From the NCBI GenBank assembly GCA_965227155.1, contig OZ245731.1, forward strand, positions 5,022,001 to 5,086,000: 64,000 nucleotides of DNA, in the 5' to 3' direction. The first letter of the stretch is position 1; each line of letters opens with the position of its first letter. A model generated the notes under the pieces. The model saw nothing but the letters and a program-made list of their open reading frames with translations. It ran no database searches and was not told where the DNA came from. Below, one piece after another: positions 24,605 through 33,481 of this stretch. The position numbers and the translations under genes were made by a program. The stretch comes from UBA6059 sp965227155. Lineage in GTDB: Bacteria > Bacteroidota > Bacteroidia > Cytophagales > Cyclobacteriaceae.

Positions 24605-25479
24605 ATAATGACTTTTTGGTTCAAATTCAGGATTTATTCATAGGATTTACACAAACCCTAGCGAGCATTATAAAAATCGCTATATTTTCTAGGTTTAAAG
24701 TTCTCAATATTGAAAAATTTAAAGAGAAAGAAATATTAATTTTAGGCAATGGCCCTTCTTTGAAAGATTTTATAAGAGACAGAAAAGCTTACTTAAATAA
24801 TAAAGAGTCAATATGTGTAAATTTTTTTCCATGTACCGATGAGTTCGAGAAACTTAAACCAAGATTTTTTATTTCAGCCGCCCCAGAATTATGGATTGAC
24901 AATGTTGATAGCATATATCTACACAAAAGAAAAGAACTTTTTGAGGCACTAGAAAAAAAAACTAGTTGGCCACTACAATTATTTTTTCCTTGGCAAGCTA
25001 AAAAATCCAAACTACTGAACAGATGCCTTAGGAATAATGATCATCTAAGAATTCATTACTTTAACACTACTCCGATAGAAGGTTTTACGAAGGTTAATAG
25101 ATTTCTATTTTCCTTACAATTAGGTATGCCAAGGCCACATAACGTGTTAATCCCATCGCTAATGATATCTATATGGATGGGTTTCAAAAAAATTCACATA
25201 ATCGGTGCTGACCATAACTGGCTTAATGAGTTTAGCGTTGATATGAATAACCGTGTTCTACTTAGGCAACAACACTTTTATGATTCAGACTCTGCAAAAT
25301 ATGAGCCAATGAGGAAAATGGGGAAAGGATCAAGAAAAATGCATGAAATCTTACACAAATTTATGCTGACTTTCAAGGGTTATCATACGATCAATGATTT
25401 TGCAAAAGCTAAAAATTGCAGGATAATTAATTGCACTCAAGGATCATTTATTGATGCTTTTGAACGGGAAAGAATTTAA
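24601..25479 (+). CDS. putative GT42/Maf-like nonulosonate (sialyl-type) transferase
   Basis: 292 residues, close to the ~290 of Campylobacter CstII. Seen: ILILGNGPSLKD at ~46-56, very like the CMP-binding AGNGPSLKE of GT42 sialyltransferases and related to the DUF115/Maf flagellin-glycosylation fold; WMGFKKIHIIGADHNW at ~192-207, matching the second GT42 block (ALGYKEIYLSGIDF); a histidine at ~225; and a closing NCTQGSFIDAF. A CMP-nonulosonate transferase would fit the adjacent convergent pseudaminate operon exactly. Alternatively it is an uncharacterised DUF115-like protein. It is the last gene of the plus-strand operon (ATGA overlap with GT2) and is notably AT-rich. Confidence 0.55.
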   Translation: MNNDFLVQIQDLFIGFTQTLASIIKIAIFSRFKVLNIEKFKEKEILILGNGPSLKDFIRDRKAYLNNKESICVNFFPCTDEFEKLKPRFFISAAPELWIDNVDSIYLHKRKELFEALEKKTSWPLQLFFPWQAKKSKLLNRCLRNNDHLRIHYFNTTPIEGFTKVNRFLFSLQLGMPRPHNVLIPSLMISIWMGFKKIHIIGADHNWLNEFSVDMNNRVLLRQQHFYDSDSAKYEPMRKMGKGSRKMHEILHKFMLTFKGYHTINDFAKAKNCRIINCTQGSFIDAFERERI

Positions 25480-25543
25480 CTTATAGATTAAGTATATATT
25501 ACTTTTAAGGTACACAAAGCATCAAACTATACACAGAAATTAA

Positions 25544-27202
25544 TTATTTTACTTTATAAAGATGAATAATCCACTGAGAATTTTTATGCTTAAAAGTCTT
25601 TAATAATTTGAGTCGAGATATCGGTTTATCACAAATCAAATAGTTGGAAAAAATATATTTACCTCCAAGTTGACTAAACGAATCAAAATCCAAATTTAAA
25701 TCTTGAATCGTTTTGGTTTTTGCATTCAAAAAGTCCCTTCCAATTTCTGAAGAGAATAAATAACACCTTGACCCCCAATTGTCAAAGTACGACTTAAGAT
25801 CATCATCTTTATAAAGCTCCCCTTTTATAATATCTCGGAATCTATGCTTATACTCCAGTGGGTAGTTTGTAAAATATCCATCTAGAGTGTAAAATCCATT
25901 ATACTGGGAAATAGCAGGATGTAAGCCAATACTTGCAATTCTGTAACTATGCTTTGGTTGACCTATATATTGATCTATTTCTTCAAATTGTTCTTTAGCA
26001 TAGAATTCTTGGAAAGAGGGCAACTCTCTATTAACGATAAGTTCATGATTTACTAATATATAAGATATTTGGATAACAATGATCACATTAATTCCCCAGG
26101 TACCAAGAAATGTTCTTTCTTGACAATACTTTAAGGTTAACCCAAAAGCGATATACCAAAATACAGGATTTAAAAAGTGAATTCTTTGTATTTGTATCGG
26201 CACTAAGTCAAAAACTATTCTCTTAAAGTCAGAGATATATTCTAAAAAATACACTGCATAGAATACACTTGATATAAGTAAAAAAAATAAAATCAATACT
26301 ATCTTTTTATCCAAGTCCTTTCTTAGAGAACGAAAAATAAAAGTAAGGCTAATAGGAATAAAAATAAATGTATGTAAAGATTTAGCGTGATATTGACCTT
26401 TTAAAAATACATAAAAAAAATTATATATAGTTTCGATTACAGAAGCATCTGGCACGACAAACTCCACTCTATGAGAGGTGTACTCCTTACTAATAAGTGT
26501 TTGATATAAAATCGGACTGTGACTAATAAGATAAAATACACAAAGAATTCCAATTGCTAATAATAGAAATCCATTTATCTCCCTAGACCTCCAATAATCA
26601 TAAATAACAATGACTACAAATAGACTAATGATAAAAAATCCAGTGAAAACTAGTGAAGACAAAAAAGGGATAATTAGAATTATCACCCAATTATAGAAAT
26701 CTAACCTATTCTTTCGGATATTTAGAAATGAGTATATAAGTATTGGTAGAGAACTTATAGTTTGATAAAAACTATAAAAGGGTAATAATCCAAAACATAG
26801 TGAGACACCTACTAAAATATTTTTATCCTTTTCACTCTTTATGAAATGCTCCTTCATTAATAAGTACATTCCAAAATAGCCAAAAAGAAAGCTTATTATT
26901 TTATTTATTACATATCCATGATAAATATCAAAAACATAAAACCATAATAAACCAATATCATAATTCGCAAATAGCGAGGCTCTTGGTATTCCGTTTAAGA
27001 CTTGATCAATCTTTTCTGTTACAGAAAAAGTGAAGGCGTCATTTAGTTTTAGGATTTTTATCCATACCAAAACAGAATCAAGATTATCATGTATTAAAAC
27101 ATTTGCATTCTCCCCTAGTATAAAGTACGGGCCAAAAAAAAGCATAGCTGAGACTAAACCTATTACATAATGGTTATTAAGATATATATATAGGCTTCTC
27201 AA
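25544..27202 (-). CDS. large multi-pass membrane protein (possibly DUF6044/YkoS-like)
   Basis: 552 residues with about 11-12 hydrophobic segments over ~12-390, followed by a soluble C-terminal part (~400-552). The N-terminal loop LIHDNLDSVLVWIKIL is reminiscent of DUF6044/YkoS and GT-C-like membrane proteins, but this is recalled, not tested. Placed in a glycan locus, it could be a polymerase, a transferase or a ligase. It is strongly AT-rich (T/A-rich codons throughout) compared with housekeeping neighbours. It lies 34 bases downstream of pseI on the same strand. Confidence 0.6.
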   Translation of the reverse strand: MRSLYIYLNNHYVIGLVSAMLFFGPYFILGENANVLIHDNLDSVLVWIKILKLNDAFTFSVTEKIDQVLNGIPRASLFANYDIGLLWFYVFDIYHGYVINKIISFLFGYFGMYLLMKEHFIKSEKDKNILVGVSLCFGLLPFYSFYQTISSLPILIYSFLNIRKNRLDFYNWVIILIIPFLSSLVFTGFFIISLFVVIVIYDYWRSREINGFLLLAIGILCVFYLISHSPILYQTLISKEYTSHRVEFVVPDASVIETIYNFFYVFLKGQYHAKSLHTFIFIPISLTFIFRSLRKDLDKKIVLILFFLLISSVFYAVYFLEYISDFKRIVFDLVPIQIQRIHFLNPVFWYIAFGLTLKYCQERTFLGTWGINVIIVIQISYILVNHELIVNRELPSFQEFYAKEQFEEIDQYIGQPKHSYRIASIGLHPAISQYNGFYTLDGYFTNYPLEYKHRFRDIIKGELYKDDDLKSYFDNWGSRCYLFSSEIGRDFLNAKTKTIQDLNLDFDSFSQLGGKYIFSNYLICDKPISRLKLLKTFKHKNSQWIIHLYKVK

Positions 27203-27236
27203 GATAAAACTCTAAATCTGTAGGCTAGAGACGTGA

Positions 27237-28277
27237 TTAGTCATAACTCATTTGTGTTAACCTATCTCCTTTCTTTAAATCTGCTTTTACTTTTTTTCCA
27301 ATTAAATCATTGTAATACTTAGGGTGTAACCCGTATCCTGGTCTAATACTTCTTATATTATTCTCAGAAATCCTCTCTCCTATCTTAATATCCTCAACTA
27401 CATATAATGACCTACAATAGTCTCTGCCTTTTTTTTGTTTATTTGTTAAAGTGTAATCAACCACACCAATAGCACTTTCTACTTCCCTTATTACAGAAAC
27501 CATATTTTTAAATTCAGACTCAGTCAAGGAAAAAGTAGAATCTGGACCGCCAACAGATTTATCAATAATGAAGTGTTTCTCAATAATTTTCGCGCCCATG
27601 GCTGTAGCAACAATTGGTACAGTATTACCCAGTGTATGATCAGATAAGCCTGGAATTACACCAAATCTACTTTTGAATTCCGGAATCATAGAAAGGTTAG
27701 CTTCTTCAATTGGCGCAGGATAACTTGAAGTGCATTTTAACAAAGCAATCTTTTCGTTACCGACCTTTTTACATGTTGCAATCGCGAGCTCTATGTCTTC
27801 CAAAGTAGCAATTCCCGTTGAAATTATAATTGGCTTACCCTTTGATGCAGTATATTCGATTAATGGAATGTCAGTTATTTCAAATGATGCGATCTTATAT
27901 GCAGGAGTATTAAGTTCTTCCAAAAAGTCAACAGCAGACCTATCAAAAGGTGACGAAAAACAAACTAAACCTTCACTTTTAGCGCAATCAAATAACTCTT
28001 TATGCCACTCCCATGGTGTATAAGCAGATTTATACAATTCATATAGTGTAGTTCCATCCCAGATAGTTCCACCTTTTAGTTTAAAATCTTCTTTATCTGA
28101 ATTTAAGGTTATAGTATCAGGTTTATATGTTTGAAGTTTAATTGCATCTGCACCTGCCCTTTTAGCTGCACGAATAGTTTCAATAGCTACATTTAAACTT
28201 CCATTATGGTTTGCTGATAATTCAGCAACAATAAAGACTGGAGAAAGATCTCCGACTTGAAAATTCGAAATTTTCAT
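27237..28277 (-). CDS. pseI: pseudaminic acid synthase PseI (NeuB family)
   Basis: 346 residues. PEP-dependent condensing enzyme that makes the nine-carbon acid. A TIM barrel (~1-270) carries IVAELSANHNGSLNVA, DAIKLQTYKPDTITLN, the substrate loop KCTSSYPAPIEEANL, GLSDHT and EKHFIIDKSVGGPDSTFSL. The wording of the last block and the YELYKSAYTPWEWHKELF stretch favour pseudaminate over neuraminate synthases. A SAF/antifreeze domain (~285-346: RSLYVVEDIKIGERISENNIRSIRPGYGL) closes the protein. The gene lies in the pse operon, downstream of pseH. Confidence 0.9.
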   Translation of the reverse strand: MKISNFQVGDLSPVFIVAELSANHNGSLNVAIETIRAAKRAGADAIKLQTYKPDTITLNSDKEDFKLKGGTIWDGTTLYELYKSAYTPWEWHKELFDCAKSEGLVCFSSPFDRSAVDFLEELNTPAYKIASFEITDIPLIEYTASKGKPIIISTGIATLEDIELAIATCKKVGNEKIALLKCTSSYPAPIEEANLSMIPEFKSRFGVIPGLSDHTLGNTVPIVATAMGAKIIEKHFIIDKSVGGPDSTFSLTESEFKNMVSVIREVESAIGVVDYTLTNKQKKGRDYCRSLYVVEDIKIGERISENNIRSIRPGYGLHPKYYNDLIGKKVKADLKKGDRLTQMSYD

Positions 28278-28335
28278 AATAGCTACTATCTTTTATTATT
28301 GTATAACTAATCTCAAAAGCCTTAAAAGTCGCAAT

Positions 28336-28878
28336 TTAGGAGTATATCCTATCCCTCAATGTAGTTCTTAATTGCTCCCATTCTGATTTAAGTATTGCTA
28401 AACCTACTACATCGTGTTTCGTATTTTTTTTAATACAGTGTTCCCGATAATATGCTTCCCTTCTAAAACCAAATTTTTCATGCATTGATATTACCTTGTG
28501 ATTTGAAACAAACACTTCACATCTTAATTTGTTAAGTCGCAATTCATTAAAGACAAATTCCAAAACATTAAATTCAACTTTAGCTCCAATACCTTTACCT
28601 CGAATAGAGTTGTCTCCCAAATAAAAAGCCCAATAACAACTACTAAGGGTTCTGTCTATTCCAGAAATACTTGCGAGGCCTATTGGTTTAGCATCAAACT
28701 CAATCAACCAATAAATACAATTTTCATTATTCTTAATCTTTTCAAACCATTCAAGTTGTTGCTCCTCAGTGATGTAACCATCGCTATACATATAAGTAGA
28801 AACATTTTCACTATTCCTCCATATTCTTACACGCTCAATATCACCCTTTTCAAGTAACCTTAGATTCACATCTGTCAT
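28336..28878 (-). CDS. pseH: PseH-like GNAT acetyltransferase
   Basis: 180 residues. GNAT fold: LRLLEKGDIERVRIWRNSENV at the N terminus, IEFDAKPIGLASISGID, GKGIGAKVEFNVLEFVF (acetyl-CoA loop), and RCEVFVSNHKVISMHEKFGFRREAYYREH. This matches the UDP-4-amino-sugar N-acetyltransferases PseH/RimJ-like. It would acetylate the C4 amine made by PseC. It overlaps the preceding GNAT gene by 29 bases. Assignment as PseH rests on fold plus context. Confidence 0.78.
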   Translation of the reverse strand: MTDVNLRLLEKGDIERVRIWRNSENVSTYMYSDGYITEEQQLEWFEKIKNNENCIYWLIEFDAKPIGLASISGIDRTLSSCYWAFYLGDNSIRGKGIGAKVEFNVLEFVFNELRLNKLRCEVFVSNHKVISMHEKFGFRREAYYREHCIKKNTKHDVVGLAILKSEWEQLRTTLRDRIYS

Positions 28879-29446
28879 AATCTGCTATTTTGCTATGTAT
28901 AACAATATCAATATATTTATTCTCAAAGAAACAATGCTCCTTTAAAATCGCTTCCTTCTTATATCCAGAATTTTCTAATATGTCATAAAGATGAGGTCGC
29001 AAATCAAAAGCATAGGTGAAAATTTTATGCAGTTTTAAATCAAAAAATGCTACGATCTCAATTAGACTTAGATATTTTTTCCAATAAAACGCAAACGACT
29101 CCTTTTCTAATTTGGTATTCATTATAAAAGAAAGCTCAGCATTTTTGTCAGTCCAGTTAATATGAACAATTCCTCCATATCCAATACAATTATTATTTTC
29201 AAGGAAGCTAAAAAGAATCTGATCTGGTCTTTTTTGATCAAATGTTTTAGATATAACATTACTAAAATAAAAGTCTTGAGAAGCTTCAGTCAATATCTCC
29301 TTCTGTCGCAAATGATAAATTTGATCATTCCGCCACTGCATTATTTTATATCTATCTTCATGCCTAATTGGAACTAAAGAATATTGACCACTATTGAATA
29401 CTTGATTTTTTAACGCTTTATAACTCTTGTTTATTAATTGAGTCAT
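28850..29446 (-). CDS. second GNAT-fold acetyltransferase in the nonulosonate operon
   Basis: 198 residues, GNAT-like: SLVPIRHEDRYKIMQWRNDQIYHLRQ, then CIGYGGIVHINW, and the ending LHKIFTYAFDLRPHLYDILENSGYKKEAILKEH. It resembles PseH-type enzymes but is more diverged and lacks an obvious GxGxG acetyl-CoA loop (the corresponding region reads TKLEKESFAFYWKKYL). It starts by ATGA overlap with the stop of the NeuB-cytidylyltransferase fusion. It may place a second acyl group on the sugar, or act at the position that PseG-PseH fusions occupy elsewhere. The function is inferred only. Confidence 0.7.
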   Translation of the reverse strand: MTQLINKSYKALKNQVFNSGQYSLVPIRHEDRYKIMQWRNDQIYHLRQKEILTEASQDFYFSNVISKTFDQKRPDQILFSFLENNNCIGYGGIVHINWTDKNAELSFIMNTKLEKESFAFYWKKYLSLIEIVAFFDLKLHKIFTYAFDLRPHLYDILENSGYKKEAILKEHCFFENKYIDIVIHSKIADYDRCESKVT

Positions 29447-31221
29447 TCTTTAAATTTCGTTTTAAGGTTTAGTGTATCAATTAGATCCTTATCTGCTTTA
29501 TATCTCAAAGAGATATTTGCATTAATTTGAGAAATACTCTCATTTTTATCCAAGAAATTAAAAATGTCCCTTAAGCTAAAATCTTTATTCTTTAATGCTA
29601 GAGCATTATGAATCTCATTAAACATTAACAAATCCTCTTTATAATCCAAGGTCAATCTATAGTCTCTAATAAGCTCTTTAGGTAAATCAACAATATTAAT
29701 ATTGAAATAGTCTTCGTTATTCATAAAGTACCAAGACATATACTCTGAATACTCAGCAAATGGAAAATGATTTTTGATCTTTTCTAATGAGGTTACATTA
29801 ATTATTTCCAAGTTTGTTCCCACAGCAGCATCTCTGGCAGTTGTGAAATCTGCTCCCTGCTCAAAATGGCTTTTTAGTAAGATTTGACATATTTCGTTAT
29901 CTATAAACGGCATATCTGCAGTTACCCTTACAACTGTATTGATTTTCAATTCCCTACATATATCAAGATATCTTTGAATAACATCATCTGAATCCCCTTT
30001 ATGAAATATAATATTTTCTTGATAAGTAGCATCACTTAATGCTGCATCCTCCTCTAAATTCGAGGTAGCCAAAATGACATGATGAACTTTATCAAATTTT
30101 AAAGCATTTCTAAGACAGTAAGAAACAGATGGCAAACCACCAATTGGTAGTAATGCTTTTCTCTTTAATCTAGATGATTTCAATCTACATGCGACTATTA
30201 CAGCTATAATTGGAGTTTTTAAGTCAGTAGATTGAATTGTCTCACCCTGAGACTTACTCTTCGCTAAAACATACCCTTCACAGATATATTTTTGAATCTC
30301 CCTTGTATTTAGACCATCTAATCCAGATCTTTTAAAATTAAAATCTCTATGAATATTTAAACTTCCCCCTTTTGAAATAGAACGCTTAAGAATAGGCTTC
30401 AAAATTGAATTTTGTAAGTAACTTTTCTCTCTATTATTAATAAAATTTGCTCCTAGTAAATCACTTATTTCATTTGTCTTTTTGATCATATTGCTAAAAC
30501 TGTCGAAGTTTATACTAGAATAGAAATCAAATTTAGTTTCCATTGTATTAAGCATAACATGCTTTTCAACAATATCAGCACCCGCTGCTAAAGCTAAGGC
30601 TGGTAACCAAACCGCATAATCTGAAGTTCCATCTACATGATCAGCAAAGACTACTCTTTTATTAAATGTATTTTTAACAATCGATATCTTGGATAATCCT
30701 GAATCTTCTAATTTTGTTGGATATCCTTGAAAGCCTACCTCAAGAAGAATTTCTTGAGGATTAAGGCATTCAAATTCAGCCAAATAATTCTTTATCTCTT
30801 CTATGCTAAGTGCAGCAACATTCAAGATTAGTTTTTTATTACGTAAATCAATCTTAGATAGCTCGTGTCTTACCTCTAGATTAAATAAAACAGAAACTTG
30901 AAGCTTTATTCCCGCAATTACATCGAGATTTTTCTTAAGTATGTTTGTTCCATAAACATCAAAAATATCTAACCAAACATCTTTTGTTTCAGAAGCTGAA
31001 ATAATAAAATGCTTCCAATGATCTTCATCAAAATATAATGTCTTATAAACAGGATGCCATTCAAAGTCTTGTGTCGCAAGATGATCTGGATGAATTGGTT
31101 GAAATTTTATACCAAAACCTTTTTTAAAGACTGAAAAAGTTTCAATGAGTTCTTCCATGTAGAGTACATTTCCACCATGCGTATTAGCAACCTCTATAAT
31201 TGTATAACTCATACTAGTCAT
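29443..31221 (-). CDS. fusion: NeuB-type nonulosonate synthase + SAF-like + cytidylyltransferase (SpsF/PseF-like)
   Basis: 592 residues. The N-terminal ~250 are a NeuB-type barrel with the catalytic and metal positions kept (IIEVANTHGGN, GIKFQP, FADHVDG, IVEKHVML), but the substrate loop reads EVGFQGYPTKLED instead of CTSxYP. Residues ~265-340 look like a SAF domain. From ~345 a nucleotidyltransferase follows: VIVACRLKSSRLKRKALLPIGG, VHHVILATSN, VVRVTADMPFID, as in CMP-sugar synthetases of the SpsF/PseF group. One chain could thus make a nonulosonate and activate it with CTP. Either ATG at 31221 or 31212 may be the start. Base composition is far more AT-rich than in pseC upstream. Confidence 0.82.
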   Translation of the reverse strand: MTSMSYTIIEVANTHGGNVLYMEELIETFSVFKKGFGIKFQPIHPDHLATQDFEWHPVYKTLYFDEDHWKHFIISASETKDVWLDIFDVYGTNILKKNLDVIAGIKLQVSVLFNLEVRHELSKIDLRNKKLILNVAALSIEEIKNYLAEFECLNPQEILLEVGFQGYPTKLEDSGLSKISIVKNTFNKRVVFADHVDGTSDYAVWLPALALAAGADIVEKHVMLNTMETKFDFYSSINFDSFSNMIKKTNEISDLLGANFINNREKSYLQNSILKPILKRSISKGGSLNIHRDFNFKRSGLDGLNTREIQKYICEGYVLAKSKSQGETIQSTDLKTPIIAVIVACRLKSSRLKRKALLPIGGLPSVSYCLRNALKFDKVHHVILATSNLEEDAALSDATYQENIIFHKGDSDDVIQRYLDICRELKINTVVRVTADMPFIDNEICQILLKSHFEQGADFTTARDAAVGTNLEIINVTSLEKIKNHFPFAEYSEYMSWYFMNNEDYFNINIVDLPKELIRDYRLTLDYKEDLLMFNEIHNALALKNKDFSLRDIFNFLDKNESISQINANISLRYKADKDLIDTLNLKTKFKE

Positions 31222-32422
31222 ATATAAATTCTAAGATATATTTGATTATACATTGAAGTTGATTCCTATCCAAAGAAGGATACATCGGCAAACTAATGCA
31301 TCGATCATAATAAGCCTCAGCATAAGGCAAATCCCCCGGCTTCCAACCTAGCTTTTGATAATAAGGCATTAAATGGCAGGGTATATAATGGATTTGTGCA
31401 TAAATGCCTTTTTCTCTTAGATAATTATATATACCCAAGCGGTCCTCTACTTCAATAACATAAAGATGATAGGCATGACCATCTATTAATCCTGATTGTC
31501 CAAGTATAAAATCCTGCTGATCAAATGCCTCGTAATATCTTTCTGCCAGTGATCTTCTCTTTGCCAGTCCTTCATTAGCTCGATTCAATTGGCTTCTACC
31601 CAACGCAGCTTGAAAATCAGTAAGCCTGTAGTTATAACCCAGGTCCTGCATTTCCATATACCAGCCGGGATAGTTATGTTGGTCCGGAATGTTACTAGAC
31701 CTGTTGCCTATCACCAGGGACAAAAGGTTTTCAAATTTGGACTCATCCTTCGTTATGCCATGGGTTCTTAGCATCAACAATTTTTCAAAAAGCAGTTTAT
31801 TATTGGTGGTGATCATCCCTCCTTCGCCGGCTGCTATGTGCTTTACCGGATGAAAAGAAAATATCGCAAGATCGGCAAATTGCCCATTTCCACAATTTTG
31901 TTGATTGCCATCATCATCAATAAAATAACCACCAGGTGCGTGGCATGAGTCTTCTATAAGCCAAAGGTTATATTCATCCGCAAGTGCTCTGAAAGCCTGC
32001 ATATTAACTGCTCTACCTGCAAAATCTACCGGTATAATACCCTTGAATGTACCTTTTGGATTATTTTGAAGAAGTGCTTTAACTTTTTCAATATCAAGCA
32101 GATATGTTTCAGGATCAATATCTGCAAAAACTACTTCTCCACCACAATAACGTACACAATTAGCTGAAGCTGCAAAAGTAATGGGCGTAGTAATAACCTT
32201 GTCCCCTGGTTGTACACCTAGTGCAAGTGTACATAGATGCAATGCCGCTGTTCCATTGGAAACGGCAACAGCATATTTTGATCCCACATATGCTGCAAAA
32301 GCCTGCTCAAATAGTTTGACTTCCGGACCCTGGGTCAAATAATCTGATTTAAGCACTCTCGCTACTTCCTGGATATCCTCTTCTGTAATATCCTGTCTTC
32401 CATATGGTATAGGTTTATTCAT
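31214..32422 (-). CDS. pseC: UDP-4-amino-4,6-dideoxy-N-acetyl-beta-L-altrosamine transaminase PseC
   Basis: 402 residues from the ATG at 32422 (MNKPIPYGRQDITEEDIQEV), which overlaps the pseB stop as ATGA; the frame is open 21 codons further up but inside pseB. DegT/DnrJ family PLP enzyme: KYAVAVSNGTAALHLCTLALGV, the aspartate region LIEDSCHAPGG, the Schiff-base lysine in FHPVKHIAAGEGGMI, YRLTDFQAALG, and the C-terminal IHYIPCHLMPYYQKLGW. It aminates the 4-keto sugar formed by PseB. It has ordinary composition for this genome, unlike the next gene. Confidence 0.92.
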   Translation of the reverse strand: MNKPIPYGRQDITEEDIQEVARVLKSDYLTQGPEVKLFEQAFAAYVGSKYAVAVSNGTAALHLCTLALGVQPGDKVITTPITFAASANCVRYCGGEVVFADIDPETYLLDIEKVKALLQNNPKGTFKGIIPVDFAGRAVNMQAFRALADEYNLWLIEDSCHAPGGYFIDDDGNQQNCGNGQFADLAIFSFHPVKHIAAGEGGMITTNNKLLFEKLLMLRTHGITKDESKFENLLSLVIGNRSSNIPDQHNYPGWYMEMQDLGYNYRLTDFQAALGRSQLNRANEGLAKRRSLAERYYEAFDQQDFILGQSGLIDGHAYHLYVIEVEDRLGIYNYLREKGIYAQIHYIPCHLMPYYQKLGWKPGDLPYAEAYYDRCISLPMYPSLDRNQLQCIIKYILEFIYD

Positions 32423-33432
32423 ACCGTAAATGAAGGATCCACGTGTTCTTTGATAAGGTTTCTTAACCCTTCCACAGTCTCCCATTCATCATTGCTTCCT
32501 GAATTGTAACTAAATCCTTTGGGCACAGGCTTAGCATTGTTTTCACTTATATATTTTTCCAATTTCGACTGAAAGTTCGAAGGAAGAATAGTATAATAAT
32601 CTCCCAGATCATAAGTGAAATAAGAATCTGAAGAACTAATCATTTCTTCATGTATTTTTTCGCCCGGTCTAAGCCCTACCACTTGCTTTTCACAATCTGG
32701 ACAAATTGCTTCGGCCACATCCATAATTCGATAGGATGGAATCTTCGGCACAAATAATTCACCTCCCCAGGCATGCTCCAATGCATAGAGAACCATTTCA
32801 ACACCTTGGGTAAGGGAAATATTAAATCTTGTCATGTTAGGATCTGTGATGGGTAATACACCTTCCTTTCTTTTATTAAGGAAAAAAGGAATAACAGATC
32901 CATTTGAACCCATAACATTGCCATACCTTACCACAGAAAATTTTATTGGGTTCCAACCTTTGATATTATTAGCAGCAATAAATAATTTATCAGAAGTAAG
33001 CTTGGTAGCACCATATAAATTGATCGGTGCACATGCTTTGTCAGTGGATAAAGCAACTACTCTTTTTACGTTTGTCTTGAAACAAGCATGAATTACATTT
33101 TCAGCTCCACCGATATTCGTTTTTACACATTCATCCGGATTATATTCAGCAATTGGCACATGCTTCATAGCGGCAGCATGAATGACATAATCAATGCCCT
33201 GAAACGCACGAACCAGTCTTCCTTTATCTCTTACATCGCCAATAAAAAATCTGATCTGAGGAAATTTATCCGATGGATAATCATGAGCCATGTGAAACTG
33301 TTTCTGCTCATCCCTTGAGTATATGACTAGTCTCTTTACACCCGGGCTATTTCTTAAAATATAATCGGTCAATGCTCTACCTAGTGAGCCAGTACCTCCT
33401 GTTATAAGTATTGACTTATCCGTTAAATCCAC
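32419..33432 (-). CDS. pseB: UDP-N-acetylglucosamine 4,6-dehydratase (inverting) PseB
   Basis: 337 residues from the GTG at 33432 (MDLTDKSILITGGTGSLGR). SDR-extended enzyme: NAD-binding GGTGSLG, VIHAAAMKHVPIAE, STDKACAPINLYGATKL (Tyr-Lys pair), SVVRYGNVMGSNGSVIP, and a small C-terminal domain. PseB dehydrates and epimerises UDP-GlcNAc, the first step towards pseudaminic acid. The frame could be read from a TTG at 33450, but that codon sits inside a TACATTTG promoter box and normal PseB proteins begin where the GTG does. First gene of the pse operon. Confidence 0.92.
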   Translation of the reverse strand: MDLTDKSILITGGTGSLGRALTDYILRNSPGVKRLVIYSRDEQKQFHMAHDYPSDKFPQIRFFIGDVRDKGRLVRAFQGIDYVIHAAAMKHVPIAEYNPDECVKTNIGGAENVIHACFKTNVKRVVALSTDKACAPINLYGATKLTSDKLFIAANNIKGWNPIKFSVVRYGNVMGSNGSVIPFFLNKRKEGVLPITDPNMTRFNISLTQGVEMVLYALEHAWGGELFVPKIPSYRIMDVAEAICPDCEKQVVGLRPGEKIHEEMISSSDSYFTYDLGDYYTILPSNFQSKLEKYISENNAKPVPKGFSYNSGSNDEWETVEGLRNLIKEHVDPSFTV

Positions 33433-33447
33433 TATATCTGTTTTGTG

Positions 33448-33455
33448 CAAATGTA
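33448..33455 (-). promoter_or_regulatory. Bacteroidota -7 box of the pse operon (TACATTTG)
   Basis: The minus-strand TACATTTG exactly fits TAnnTTTG and lies 15 bases before the pseB GTG. The same octamer with the same internal TTG precedes folK. No -33 TTTG was found at the right distance. Confidence 0.45.
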
Positions 33456-33481
33456 AATAAATGCGCCTTTCCTGCTATTAT

